In this document: piece by piece, positions 44,081-53,064 of the stretch
Layout: each line of letters starts with the position of its first letter
How positions within the stretch are numbered: the first letter of the stretch is position 1
Source of the DNA: Leisingera sp. S132
Lineage (GTDB): Bacteria; Pseudomonadota; Alphaproteobacteria; Rhodobacterales; Rhodobacteraceae
Direction of reading: 5' to 3'
NCBI RefSeq assembly: GCF_025144465.1
Contig: NZ_CP083553.1
Span: forward strand, 1,858,001-1,922,000
Length of the DNA: 64,000 nucleotides
Made by a program: the position numbers and the translations under genes
Notes under the pieces: generated by a model
What the model was told of the DNA's origin: nothing
The model's input: the letters and a program-made list of their open reading frames with translations, nothing else
The model's database searches: none

Positions 44081-44434
44081 ATGCCACTCTATGAGCATGT
44101 CATGATTGCGCGTCAGGACCTGTCCAACTCGCAAGCTGAAGGCCTCATCGAACATTTCGGTGCTGTTCTGTCCGACAACGGCGGCAAGCTGGTCGAGCAG
44201 GAGTACTGGGGCGTCAAGACGATGGCCTACAAGATCAACAAGAACCGCAAGGGCCACTATGCCTTCCTGAAGACCGACGCCCCGTCGGCCGCCGTTCAGG
44301 AAATGGAGCGCCTGATGCGTCTGCATGATGACGTGATGCGCGTCCTGACCATCAAGGTCGACGAGCACGCCGAGGGCCCCTCGGTCCAGATGCAGAAGCG
44401 CGACGAACGCGGCGAACGCCGTGAGCGCCGCTGA
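44081..44434 (+). CDS. rpsF: 30S ribosomal protein S6
   Basis: 117 residues, ATG 44081 with AGGAG upstream. The S6 ferredoxin-like fold is seen in YEHVMIARQDLSNSQAEGLIEHF...YWGVKTMAYKINKNRKGHYAF. The charged C-terminal tail (RDERGERRERR) is the usual alphaproteobacterial extension. First gene of the rpsF-rpsR-rplI operon. Confidence 0.98.
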   Translation: MPLYEHVMIARQDLSNSQAEGLIEHFGAVLSDNGGKLVEQEYWGVKTMAYKINKNRKGHYAFLKTDAPSAAVQEMERLMRLHDDVMRVLTIKVDEHAEGPSVQMQKRDERGERRERR

Positions 44435-44462
44435 TCAACGCTTGAGAAAAGGACGCTAAATC

Positions 44463-44690
44463 ATGGCAGCCAAACCGTTTTTCCGCCGCCGCAAGGTTTG
44501 CCCGTTCTCGGGCGACAACGCGCCGAAGATCGACTACAAAGACACCCGTCTGCTGCAGCGCTACATCTCTGAGCGCGGCAAGATCGTGCCTTCGCGCATC
44601 ACCGCCGTTTCGGCAAAGAAGCAGCGTGAGCTGGCCCGTGCTATCAAGCGCGCCCGCTTCCTCGCCCTGCTGCCCTACGCCGTGAAGTAA
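44463..44690 (+). CDS. rpsR: 30S ribosomal protein S18
   Basis: 75 residues. S18 signature: [62 protein letters not shown]. Follows rpsF by 28 bases with an AAAGGA ribosome site, and forms a heterodimer with S6 on the 30S platform. Confidence 0.98.
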   Translation: MAAKPFFRRRKVCPFSGDNAPKIDYKDTRLLQRYISERGKIVPSRITAVSAKKQRELARAIKRARFLALLPYAVK

Positions 44691-44702
44691 GGAGATAAGC
44701 AG

Positions 44703-45311
44703 ATGCAAGTTATCCTTCTTGAGCGCGTTGCAAAGCTGGGCCAGATGGGCGACGTCGTTGACGTGAAGCCCGGGTTCGCCCGCAACTTCCTGCTGCCGCA
44801 GGGCAAGGCAAAAACCGCCTCCGAGTCCAACATCGCCGCCTTCGAGGCCCAGAAAGCGCAGCTGGAAGCGCGCAACCTGGAAACCAAGAAAGAGGCCGAG
44901 GCTCTGGCAGAGAAGCTGGACGGCCAGCAGTTCATCGTGATTCGCTCCGCATCGGACGCGGGCGCGCTGTACGGCTCCGTCACCCCGCGCGACGCAGCTG
45001 AAGCTGCAACCGCAGACGGCTTCTCGGTTGACAAGAAACAGGTCGTCCTGATCGCACCGATCAAGGAACTGGGCCTGCATTCCGTCGCCGTGAAACTGCA
45101 CCCGGAAGTGGAAGTCGAAATCAAGCTGAACGTGGCCCGCTCCCCCGAGGAAGCCGAGCTGCAGGCATCGGGCAAATCGATCCAGGAGCTGGCCGCCGAA
45201 GAGGAAGCCGCTGCGGAATACGAAATCTCCGAGCTGTTCGACGACATCGGCTCTGCTGCGTCCGACGACGACGACGCACCGGCCGAAGCCGCTGGCGAAG
45301 AAACCAACTGA
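44703..45311 (+). CDS. rplI: 50S ribosomal protein L9
   Basis: 202 residues versus about 150 in most bacteria. The N-terminal rRNA-binding domain ([35 protein letters not shown]) and long helix are canonical. The extra ~50 residues at the C terminus are acidic ([29 protein letters not shown]), a feature of alphaproteobacterial L9. GGAG lies 8 bases before the ATG; 12 bases after rpsR. Confidence 0.97.
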   Translation: MQVILLERVAKLGQMGDVVDVKPGFARNFLLPQGKAKTASESNIAAFEAQKAQLEARNLETKKEAEALAEKLDGQQFIVIRSASDAGALYGSVTPRDAAEAATADGFSVDKKQVVLIAPIKELGLHSVAVKLHPEVEVEIKLNVARSPEEAELQASGKSIQELAAEEEAAAEYEISELFDDIGSAASDDDDAPAEAAGEETN

Positions 45312-45337
45312 TCCCCACCGGGACAGTGAGACACGGG

Positions 45338-45362
45338 AAAGGCCGCCTGATGGGCGGCCTTT
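45338..45362 (+). terminator. Terminator of the ribosomal operon
   Basis: AAAGGCCGCC/GGCGGCCTTT with loop TGATG and a T-run. Confidence 0.92.
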
Positions 45363-45489
45363 TTCTTTGCCTGTGCGCAGTTTGAAAAGACGCGCCAAAT
45401 TGCACGGAAATCCCTGCCCCCGAATAACCATCTGTTTGCCGTAATCCGCGACAATACTGCCCGTGTGGAGTGAGAAAGGGGGATGCGCC

Positions 45490-45681
45490 ATGCAGGACGC
45501 ATTGGAAAGTGAAGAGCTGGCGCTGCGCCGGCGGCTGTTGTTCCGTCTGCTGCGCGGCCACCGGTTCGACCGGCCTGACTTCAGGACCGAAGCGGTGTCG
45601 GAACTGGTGCCTGAGGGTCTGCTTGCGCCGGAAAAAAACCTGTTCAAGACGCCCGCGAACACCGTGCAGAAACAGGTCTGA
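45490..45681 (+). CDS. Small hypothetical protein
   Basis: 63 residues from ATG 45490, with AAGGGGG 7 bases upstream. Charged and helical (ALESEELALRRRLLFRLLRGHRFDRPDF) with a polar C terminus; no known domain. Good ribosome site and typical base composition support it. Confidence 0.5.
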   Translation: MQDALESEELALRRRLLFRLLRGHRFDRPDFRTEAVSELVPEGLLAPEKNLFKTPANTVQKQV

Positions 45682-46099
45682 GCGCCCGCAGGCACGGCCG
45701 TCAAGCGGCATAATCTGCGTGTCCGGATTGCGCGTTTCACGGCGCTCCGGACCTGTCAGGATGTTGTCGGGACCGCGAAATTTTGGGAAACAGCCGCGGT
45801 CCCTGTTCTGCCCGAAGGGATCAGCTGCCCCACAGGCGTGAGGGGCAAACTGCCCTGAGGGTTGTTTCTGCCTCAATGCGCACCCCCAATATGTAGTGGG
45901 ACGCCATATTTAACAAATCTCTAATGATTAAAGTTTGAGCGACCTTCCGGCAGGCCGGAACAGGCTCTGGAACAGGCGGTTTCCCCCTGCGGGTATGGCG
46001 GTTCCCCGCCGCCCGGTCCGGACTCCGGCACAGACAGGATTGCAGCGCGCTGGCAGGCGGCTAATCTGGCCCGCGAGAGAAACCGCTTTCGGAGGCCGC
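45682..46099. other. Gene-free region upstream of the transglycosylase lipoprotein gene
   Basis: No credible reading frame. It contains an inverted repeat GGACCGCG/CGCGGTCC (45772-45809, 20-base loop) and an AT-rich patch (45905-45935, ATATTTAACAAATCTCTAATGATTAAAG) that could carry a promoter. Confidence 0.45.
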
Positions 46100-46585
46100 A
46101 TGACGCGCCGGACCACCTTGATCTTGTTTATAGCTGCCGCGGTGCTGTCCGCCTGCGCCAGCACGGCCTCCCCGCCCGCGGTGGCCAGAGCCGCCCCGCC
46201 GCTCTACCCGAATGAGACCCCGGAACTGCGCCGGAAGATCAATTACTGGGCGGACCACTACGAAGTGCCGCGCAGCCTGGTGCACCGGCTGGCGGTGCGC
46301 GAAAGCACCCACAGGCCCAAGGCGGTGAACCGCCCCTATTACGGGCTGCTGCAGATCCTGCCCGCGACGGCGCGGTCGATGGGCTTCAGAGGCGAGCCTC
46401 AGGATCTGCTGGATGCAGATACAAACCTGCAATTCTCGGTGAAATACCTGCGCGGCGCCTGGCTGCTGGCTGATGGCAGCCAGGACATGGCGGTGAAGCA
46501 TTACTCGCGCGGCTATTATTACGAGGCCAAGCGCCGCGGCATGCTGGTGGAAACCGGCCTGCGCCCTGCCCCTTCTGACGGTTGA
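46100..46585 (+). CDS. Lytic transglycosylase lipoprotein
   Basis: 161 residues from ATG 46100 with GGAGG 4 bases upstream. Signal with lipobox VLSAC (Cys about 19), so it is anchored to a membrane. The SLT domain is compact: catalytic Glu in LAVRESTHRP, then YYGLLQILPATARSMGF and NLQFSVKYLRGAW. The usual second GLMQV motif reads GLLQI. It cleaves peptidoglycan glycan strands. Confidence 0.88.
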   Translation: MTRRTTLILFIAAAVLSACASTASPPAVARAAPPLYPNETPELRRKINYWADHYEVPRSLVHRLAVRESTHRPKAVNRPYYGLLQILPATARSMGFRGEPQDLLDADTNLQFSVKYLRGAWLLADGSQDMAVKHYSRGYYYEAKRRGMLVETGLRPAPSDG

Positions 46586-46599
46586 AACCTGCCCCATCT

Positions 46600-46622
46600 G
46601 CAGCGCCCCGCAGGGGCGCTGC
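46600..46622. repeat. GC-rich palindrome with GCA loop
   Basis: GCAGCGCCCC/GGGGCGCTGC, a 10-bp stem with a 3-base loop GCA, after the transglycosylase gene. A second, imperfect one follows (about 46640-46665). Same stem length and loop as the palindrome at 14511-14533. Confidence 0.55.
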
Positions 46623-46736
46623 CAAGCCCAACGGGCCGCGGCGGCGTCCGCAGGACGGCGCCAAGGGCGGGCGGGAGGACCTGCCTGCGGCCTGCATTTT
46701 AGGGGAATTGTAATCAGCTGCGGCTTAACTGGCGCC

Positions 46737-47183
46737 ATGCTGAGCCTCATCAAACTCCTTCTTCCAGCCCTGATGCCGTCCTGGCGGTTCTTCAAGACGG
46801 TGGATCCTTCCCCAAGGGTGGAATGGGCCCTGCTGCAAGACACTGGGAGCACCGCCTCTGCCTGGCAGGAATTCCGCCCCCGGCCCAAACATTTGTCTCT
46901 GGCCGCCATGGCACGGCGGATGCTGTGGAACCCGCGCTGGAATGAGGGGCTGTTTCTGGTCAGCTGCGCCGAACGCCTGACCCTCAATCCAACAGAGCAC
47001 AGCCTGCAGGAAATCCAGAACCGGATCGCAGCGGAGCTTTCCCGCTCCCTCCCCGCAGACGAATTGCGGCCCTATCTTCAGTTCCGCCTTGTTTTCATAG
47101 ATCGGGATGAAGATGGCAGCCTGGTGAAAGCCGTTACCTATAAGTCAGAGCCGCGCCCGCTCCCAGGAAAGGCCGCAGCATGA
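46737..47183 (+). CDS. Hypothetical protein paired with the HTTM gene
   Basis: 148 residues, ATG 46737. Not recognised. One N-terminal hydrophobic segment (LIKLLLPALMPSWRFF) and a soluble domain (FRPRPKHLSLAAMARRMLWNPRWNEGLFLVSCAERL...). It overlaps the next gene by 4 bases, so the two products likely work together. Confidence 0.7.
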   Translation: MLSLIKLLLPALMPSWRFFKTVDPSPRVEWALLQDTGSTASAWQEFRPRPKHLSLAAMARRMLWNPRWNEGLFLVSCAERLTLNPTEHSLQEIQNRIAAELSRSLPADELRPYLQFRLVFIDRDEDGSLVKAVTYKSEPRPLPGKAAA

Positions 47184-47863
47184 GCTTGGAGCCCGCCCTG
47201 CGCGCAACCGAAATCCTCTTGGGTATTGCCTTTGTTCTGCAAAGCCTTGAGCACCTGTCGGGGTTCCGCAACGAGCAAATCATTCACGGGCCGCGGCTTA
47301 TCCTCAGCGGGTTTTTGCTGGCAGGTGCAGCCACGCCCTGGGTTCTGTCAGGGTTGCTGGCGCTGAGCCTGCTTCATCTGCAGCGTTTCCAAGGCCCCTA
47401 TAACGGCGGCAGCGACAAGATGAGCCTGCTGATCCTGTCCTGCCTGACTGCCGCGCGATGGCTGCCGCAGGAGCATTGGAAGGAATACGCCTTTGCCTAT
47501 CTCGCCGGGCAATTGGTGATCTGCTACTTCATCTCCGGCCAGGTCAAACTCGTGAACCCGGAGTGGCGCTCAGGCCGGGCCCTGCAGGATGTGTTCCGGT
47601 TCTCTGCCTATCCGGTCAGCGAAGACCTGCGCAGGCTTGCGGACAGGCCCGGCCTGCTGTGGGCCATGGGCTGGGCGGTGATGCTGTTCGAGGCACTGTT
47701 TCCGCTGGCGCTGTTCAATCAGGAAGCGCTGGTTCTGGCGCTGTGCATTGCAGCCCTGTTCCATCTGGCCAATGCCTGCCTGTTCGGGCTGAACCGGTTC
47801 TTCTGGATCTGGATCGCTGCCTATCCGTCGCTGCTGTGGTTGCAGGAGCGGGTTGTTCTCTGA
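47180..47863 (+). CDS. HTTM-family membrane protein
   Basis: 227 residues with six or more hydrophobic helices. RFQGPYNGGSDKMSLLILSCLTAAR and YFISGQVKLVNPEWRSGRALQDVFRFSAYPV match the HTTM (vitamin-K-carboxylase-like membrane) family. Function in bacteria is mostly unknown. It overlaps the preceding gene by 4 bases (ATGA). Confidence 0.8.
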   Translation: MSLEPALRATEILLGIAFVLQSLEHLSGFRNEQIIHGPRLILSGFLLAGAATPWVLSGLLALSLLHLQRFQGPYNGGSDKMSLLILSCLTAARWLPQEHWKEYAFAYLAGQLVICYFISGQVKLVNPEWRSGRALQDVFRFSAYPVSEDLRRLADRPGLLWAMGWAVMLFEALFPLALFNQEALVLALCIAALFHLANACLFGLNRFFWIWIAAYPSLLWLQERVVL

Positions 47864-47879
47864 CCTGAGCCGCAACGAA

Positions 47880-47904
47880 AAAGGCCACCCAGGGGGCGGC
47901 CTTT
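47880..47904. terminator. Bidirectional terminator between HTTM gene and tig
   Basis: AAAGGCC/GGCCTTT with an 11-base loop, between convergent stops. Confidence 0.75.
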
Positions 47905-47928
47905 CCGTAAGTCGATGCGGACGGAGGA

Positions 47929-49260
47929 TTATTCCTCTTCCAGCTCCTCAACGGCCTTTTGCAGCTCGTCCTTGGAGATCTCTTTCTCGGTGACTTTGGC
48001 CTGGCCGACGATGTGGTCGACAACCTTGTCCTCGAAGATCGGCGCGCGCAGCTGCTGCTGCATCTGCGCGTTCTGCTGGATGAACTCGAAGAACTGGCGT
48101 TCCTGGCCCGGGTACTGGCGGGCTTGCGCCATGATCGCCTGGGTCATCTCGGCGTCGGTCACTTCGACCTCGGCTTTCTGGCCCAGCTCGGCCAGCAGCA
48201 GGCCCAGACGGACACGGCGCTCAGCCAGTTTGGTGTGCTCTTCGGTGGTTTCGATCTCACCGTGGTCGTGGCCCTGCACGTCCGGGTTGTCCTCGTGCCA
48301 CAGCTGGTGCGCGATCTGCTTGGCTTCGGCGTCGACCAGCGACGGCGGCAGGTCGAAGGAGACCAGCGCGTCCAGCTTGTCCAGCAGGCCGCGCTTCAGC
48401 ACCGCGCGGGCGGCACCGGCGTATTCGGCTTCCAGGCGCTCAGAGATCTGGCCCTTCAGCGCGTCCAGGTCGTCGGCGCCGAATTTCTTGGCCAGCTCGT
48501 CGTCGATCTCAGCCGCCTTGGGCGCTTTGACTTCCTTGACGGTGCAGGTGAACACGGCCTCTTTGCCGGCCAGGTGCTCTGCGCCGTATTCCTCGGGGAA
48601 GGACACGGTCACGTCTTTTTCTTCACCGGCTTTGGTGCCGACCAGCTGCTCTTCGAAGCCGGGGATGAAGGAGTTGGAGCCGAGCGTCAGCGGGTAGTCG
48701 TCGCCTGCGCCGCCGTCAAAGGCCTCGCCATCGATACGGCCAACGAAGTCGATCACGACCTGGTCGCCGTCTTCGGCTGCTGCGCCCTCTTCGCGGGCTT
48801 CGAATTCCTTGGCGGTTTCGGCCAGGTTGGTCAGCGCCTCGGTGACGGCTTCGTCTTCAGCCTTCACAACCAGCTTTTCCAGCTCGACGCCGGAGAAGTC
48901 GACTTCGGGGATTTTCGGCAGTGCCTCGTAGGACATCTCGACGTTGACGTCGTCGCCTTCTTTCCAGTCTTCGTTGGTCATCTTGACTTCGGGCTGCAGC
49001 GCCGGACGGTCGCCGCTGTCCTCGAAATGCTTGTTCATGGCGCCGTCGATGGATTCCTGCATCGCTTCGCCCATCAGGCGCTGGCCGAACTGCTTTTTCA
49101 GCAGCGCCATCGGCACCTTGCCCTTGCGGAAACCCTTCATTTCGATTTCCGGCTGCGCTTCGACCAGCTTTTCGTTGACCTTCTCGTCCAGCTCGGCGGC
49201 GGTGACGGTGATGGCGTAGCCGCGTTTCAGACCTTCGTTCAGCGTCTCGGTGACCTGCAT
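47929..49260 (-). CDS. tig: Trigger factor
   Basis: A 443-residue ribosome-associated chaperone. ATG 49260 ([27 protein letters not shown]) is chosen; the frame opens upstream at 49347. The ribosome-docking motif GFRKGKVP is at about residue 45. A central FKBP-type domain ([44 protein letters not shown]) and the helical C-terminal substrate domain follow. Binds nascent chains at the tunnel exit. Single gene. Confidence 0.97.
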   Translation of the reverse strand: MQVTETLNEGLKRGYAITVTAAELDEKVNEKLVEAQPEIEMKGFRKGKVPMALLKKQFGQRLMGEAMQESIDGAMNKHFEDSGDRPALQPEVKMTNEDWKEGDDVNVEMSYEALPKIPEVDFSGVELEKLVVKAEDEAVTEALTNLAETAKEFEAREEGAAAEDGDQVVIDFVGRIDGEAFDGGAGDDYPLTLGSNSFIPGFEEQLVGTKAGEEKDVTVSFPEEYGAEHLAGKEAVFTCTVKEVKAPKAAEIDDELAKKFGADDLDALKGQISERLEAEYAGAARAVLKRGLLDKLDALVSFDLPPSLVDAEAKQIAHQLWHEDNPDVQGHDHGEIETTEEHTKLAERRVRLGLLLAELGQKAEVEVTDAEMTQAIMAQARQYPGQERQFFEFIQQNAQMQQQLRAPIFEDKVVDHIVGQAKVTEKEISKDELQKAVEELEEE

Positions 49261-49403
49261 CCTATTCCCCATAGAGATTCGGGGCCCCTGTGCGAGGTGC
49301 CCCCAGACAATTTGCGGTCTTCTATTTCCCCCGGCGCGGCGGCGCAAGGGGGATTGCCCCTTTCCTGTGCAATCGCGCGGATTTCCGAAGCCTCATAACG
49401 AAA

Positions 49404-49429
49404 AAACACGCCCGCGAAGGGGCGTGTTT
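49404..49429 (-). terminator. Terminator of the intact porin gene
   Basis: AAACACGCCC/GGGCGTGTTT, a 10-bp stem with a 6-base loop and a T-run on the minus strand, 28 bases after the porin stop. Confidence 0.9.
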
Positions 49430-49457
49430 CCTGATCTGAAACCGAGGGAGTTGCGGT

Positions 49458-50576
49458 TCAGAACTTCCAGCGGGCACCGGCCAGGATGACATTGGCGTCC
49501 TGATAGGTGGTGGCACTGGAATCGGCATAGGAATAGTCACGGTAGGCCAGGTAGGTCTCGACATTGTAGGCGTCGATCTTCTGAACCGCGGCGACACCCC
49601 AGGACTCGGCGCTGTCGCCGTTGCTGACCATGTCGGAGCCGTCATAGTAGTCCACCGAGAAGGAGGTGGAGCCGGCCGCGATCAGGTCTGCGGAATAGCC
49701 CAGCTTGGCATAGGCATAGGTGCCCGCGATGTCGCGCTCGCCCGCAGCGATGTTCAGCGACAGGCCGGTGGCCTTGTGCAGCACCGCGAAGGAGCCGGAG
49801 ATATCACGGTAATCCTGCTCGCCGGTTTCTTCGGTCCAGGAGGCGCCGATGCCGGTGTCGATGGCAAAGCCAGCCGCGTCGTCATTGGCCCAGCGGACCG
49901 CAACGTCATAGCTTTCGCGGTCGTTGGCGTCTTTCAGGATATCCGTGCCCCAGGAGGTGGACAGGGTGAAGCCTGCCAGTTCCGGCGAATCGTAGCGGAC
50001 GCGGCCCAGGCGGCTTCCGTCGAAGTCGTTGAAGACATCGCCGATATCCACGCTGCTGAGCGCACCGCCGGTGGTGCGGAAGGCATATCCGCCCGCGGAA
50101 TCGGCAACCGCGTTGGAGGCGCCAAGGCCGGTGCCGGAGAAATCAGCGCCGGTGATGCCGTCAGTTGCCATCGAGCCCTGACCCGCCGAGAAGCGGCCAT
50201 AGCGCGCGGTGTCGAACTGGAAGTCGACGTGGCGGATGTTGGTGCGGTCCCAGCTGAGGTTATCGCCGGTCGAGGTCTGGCTGACCGCGTCCGAGGAGCG
50301 GAAGCCAAAGGCGGTTTCAAAACGGAACCGCAGGGTATTTTCGCCGTATTCCTGCTCCAGCTCAAAGCCGATGCGCGAATTGGACGCCGCGTTGTCGGTC
50401 AGGCGGTTGAAGTCCTGCTCGCCGTCGTCAAACGACTGGTAGGCAGGGTTGAACTGGCCGTACCAGCGGAAGCTGCCGCCGGTGTCGTTGGTGTAGGTGG
50501 GGCCTGCAAATGCCGGGGCCGCAACAGCGGCTGCGAGAGTGGCTGCGCCGGCGCGGGCTGCAAACTTGGTTTTCAT
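49458..50576 (-). CDS. Outer-membrane porin
   Basis: 372 residues from ATG 50576, with AGGAGA 6 bases upstream. The signal peptide KTKFAARAGAATLAAAVAAPAFA precedes a beta-barrel with GSFRWYGQFNPAYQSFDDGEQDFNRL, NIRHVDFQFDTARYGRFSAGQGSMATDG, and the C-terminal aromatic VILAGARWKF ending in Phe for BAM-mediated insertion. Porin_4/Gram-negative porin type. The next gene upstream is a paralogue inactivated by a frameshift. Confidence 0.93.
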   Translation of the reverse strand: MKTKFAARAGAATLAAAVAAPAFAGPTYTNDTGGSFRWYGQFNPAYQSFDDGEQDFNRLTDNAASNSRIGFELEQEYGENTLRFRFETAFGFRSSDAVSQTSTGDNLSWDRTNIRHVDFQFDTARYGRFSAGQGSMATDGITGADFSGTGLGASNAVADSAGGYAFRTTGGALSSVDIGDVFNDFDGSRLGRVRYDSPELAGFTLSTSWGTDILKDANDRESYDVAVRWANDDAAGFAIDTGIGASWTEETGEQDYRDISGSFAVLHKATGLSLNIAAGERDIAGTYAYAKLGYSADLIAAGSTSFSVDYYDGSDMVSNGDSAESWGVAAVQKIDAYNVETYLAYRDYSYADSSATTYQDANVILAGARWKF

Positions 50577-50875
50577 GTCCTGTCTCCTGTTCCGCCGCTT
50601 ACGGCCGCTGTCCGGCACAAGCCAGCGCAGGAGCCGAGGGAGCCTCCGGGCGCGTGGCATGAATTCCGGGTCAGATGACCGCTGCGGCAATTGTGAAAAT
50701 CTGCCCGTGGCAAAAAATCACTTGCACCGTAGCGCCGCCACGGGACCGGAGATGTGAAGACGATTACGTTTACCGCCCGCCTCACGCAAAGCAGCTATGC
50801 CGCCCGTGCAACCCTGTGGCAGGAATCAGCCGGGCGGGCGGATCCGGAAACCTGGCCGGTCCAGCCTCAACAAAG

Positions 50876-50901
50876 AAACGCTCCGGCTGACCGGAGCGTT
50901 T
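50876..50901 (-). terminator. Terminator of the second porin locus
   Basis: AAACGCTCCGG/CCGGAGCGTTT, an 11-bp stem with a CTGA loop, with TTTCTTTG on the minus strand. Confidence 0.9.
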
Positions 50902-50928
50902 CATTATGGTCCAGATATCTGCCGCTCG

Positions 50929-52048
50929 TCAGAAACGCCAGCGGGCGCCCAGCACCCAGGTTGTCAGATCCTGGTAGGTCGCGGCGGCATCCTCATACTC
51001 ATATTCCTGGTAGGTCAGGTAGATATCGGTGTTGATGCTGTCGACCTTCTGCACCGCACCAATGCCCCAGCCCTTGGTGCTGGAACCGGTAACGTTGAAA
51101 TCATCGCCGTCGTAATAATGCACCCCAAGCCCGGTTTTGCCCCAGGGCAGCCAGTTGCCGGTCTCATAGCCGATCTTGGCATAGTAGTAACTGGGATCGC
51201 TGGAGCCGGCCGCATCGTTGTCCCGGCTGCCGCCCGCAACGGTAAAGCTGATGCCGCTGTCCAGCAGCACCGAGGCCGAGCCGATCACATCCGAGCGTTC
51301 CGCCCCGGCATCGTCGCGCACCTGATAAGCCAGAGACGCCGCGAAATTGGTGGAGCCGAATTCCTGCCCGTAGCGCAGGCCGATGTCATAATAATCTGCA
51401 TCATCTCCGGACGACAGGATGTTCTGCCCCCAGGCGACACCGGCAGTAAACCCGCTCAGATCCGGCGTGTCATAGCGGACCCGGCCCCGGCGGGAGCCGT
51501 CGAGGTTATCGAAGGCAGAGGCAACGGCAGGCCCGCTCAGCCCGCCCGCGGTGTCGCGGAACAGGAAACCGGCATTGGCATCAGCCGTATAGGAATAGAG
51601 CGCAGTGCCGACATAGGAGAGGTCGGTTTCAGCGGCGCCATCCGCCACCATGCTGCCCTGCCCGGCAGAGAACCTGCCCCAGCTGCCTTCCAGCCAGAAG
51701 TCCACGTGGCGCAGGTCCGCGCGGGTCCATCCGCTGTAGTCGGAGCCGAACTGGTTCACTTCGGTCGAATTCGGAAAGCCCAGCCCGGTTTCGAACCGGA
51801 ACCCGAATGTATTCGGCTCCGATCGGCTGCATCAGGCGCAACCCGACCCGGGAGCGGGACAGGTCGTTGTCGAGCAGGTTGGTTTCGGTCTGCTGGCCGT
51901 CATCGACGGAGATGATGGCCGGATTGAACTGGCCGTAGATTTCGACATAGCCGCCGGATTTATTGTCATACCGCAGCTCGGCTGACGCCGGGGCCGCAAT
52001 GGCGCACAGCCCTGCAGCAGCAGTGGAGATTTGCAGAAGACGTTTCAT
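50929..52048 (-). pseudogene. Second outer-membrane porin, interrupted by a frameshift
   Basis: Starts at ATG 52048 (KRLLQISTAAAGLCAIAAPASA, signal peptide; GGGGG 6 bases upstream) and keeps the porin frame (YVEIYGQFNPAIISVDDGQQTETNLL...SRVGLRLMQPIG) to about 51820. Then the matching continuation, EPNTFGFRFETGLGFPNSTEVNQ..., is in another frame and runs on to 50929, ending GARWRF. A single-base change around 51808-51830 (near GATCGGAGCC) explains it. The rest is intact, so the loss is recent, or it is a sequencing error. Confidence 0.85.
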
Positions 52049-52228
52049 GGCCATCCCCCTTATTAACAATGTACTGGTAAACGCATGGGCCGGCCGCTGG
52101 CCGCAGGCCGGCCTGGGTCTAGTATAGCATACCCGAGGCAGGGCCGGGAAACTTATCGAACCGGGCCGCCGGACCGGCCATCAGCCGCCGCCGTTGCTGC
52201 AGGGGTGAACCCGGCTGATATCCGTGAA

Positions 52229-52312
52229 TGGTGCGGGTGAAGGGACTCGAACCCCCACGCCAAAGGCGCCAGAACCTAAATCTGGTGCGTCTACCAATTC
52301 CGCCACACCCGC
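52229..52312 (-). tRNA. tRNA-Leu (anticodon UAG)
   Basis: The minus strand folds as a cloverleaf: acceptor GCGGGTG/CACCCGC, D arm with GGTAGACGC, anticodon stem CCAGA/TCTGG with loop TTTAGGT (anticodon TAG), a long variable arm (CGCCTTTGGCG), and GGTTCGAGTCC T arm. The long variable arm and anticodon agree on leucine; CCA is encoded. Confidence 0.95.
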
Positions 52313-52533
52313 ACTGCGCGCCGGAGGAAACCGGCCGCGTGACGCGCTGAATAGCAAAGCTTGGCAGCGGATGCGAGGGGAAATCGTGCCCAAATTGCCA
52401 ATGTGCAAAACGGCAACAATCGGTGCGGAATATCGCAACAATCGGCGGGTTTTCGCGCAAAAAGGCTGGGCGTGGAATCCGCTTGTGCGGTAGTTTGGCA
52501 AAAAAGTCTGAGGCAGACAAAGCGAGCAATAAA

Positions 52534-53061
52534 ATGAAACCGTTTGGAAATGCGGCCCTGCGCGCGCAACTGGCGATGCGCGTCCAGGCACAGCCCCGGC
52601 GGCTGTTTCAAGGCAGCCAGAACATCAGCCTTTTGCGCGGCACCATCGTGCTGACCCGCGAGGGAGAGCGTGCGGCAGAAGAACTCAAATCCGGCGACAG
52701 CCTGATCACCCGCACACAAGGCATGGCCCAGGTAGAGGATGTCCGCACCCGCCGCGCGATGCTGCAGGCAGTGTGCATCACTGCCGGATCGCTGGGTGAC
52801 ACACGCGCGGACGGTGACCTCGTCGTGCCCTGGGACCAGCGCATCCTGGTGCGCGACTGGCGTGCCAAGGCGATGTTCGGCCAGCCGCAGGCGGTGGTGC
52901 CTGCCTATGAACTGGTGGATGGCGAATTCATCCGCGACCTGGGCCTGCAGATGATGGATCTGACGGTGCTGGAGTTCTCCCGCCCGCATGTGATCTATGC
53001 AGGCGGACTGGAACTGGCGGCCGCGGCCGCGCCGCAACAGGACCTGCGCCCGGCGGCCTGA
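52534..53061 (+). CDS. Degenerate Hint-domain protein
   Basis: 175 residues from ATG 52534 (weak ribosome site; the frame opens at 52423). Resembles the Hint (Hedgehog/intein) domain found at the C terminus of secreted roseobacter proteins: GTIVLTREGERAAEELKSGDSLITRTQGMAQVEDV and AYELVDGEFIRDLG...FSRPHVIYAGGLEL. The nucleophilic Cys at the domain start is missing (SLLRGTIV), and the SPQHR segment reads VPWDQR, with His lost. So self-cleavage is unlikely. No signal peptide. Its stop is 3 bases from the convergent nnrD stop. Confidence 0.75.
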   Translation: MKPFGNAALRAQLAMRVQAQPRRLFQGSQNISLLRGTIVLTREGERAAEELKSGDSLITRTQGMAQVEDVRTRRAMLQAVCITAGSLGDTRADGDLVVPWDQRILVRDWRAKAMFGQPQAVVPAYELVDGEFIRDLGLQMMDLTVLEFSRPHVIYAGGLELAAAAAPQQDLRPAA

Positions 53062-53064
53062 GCC

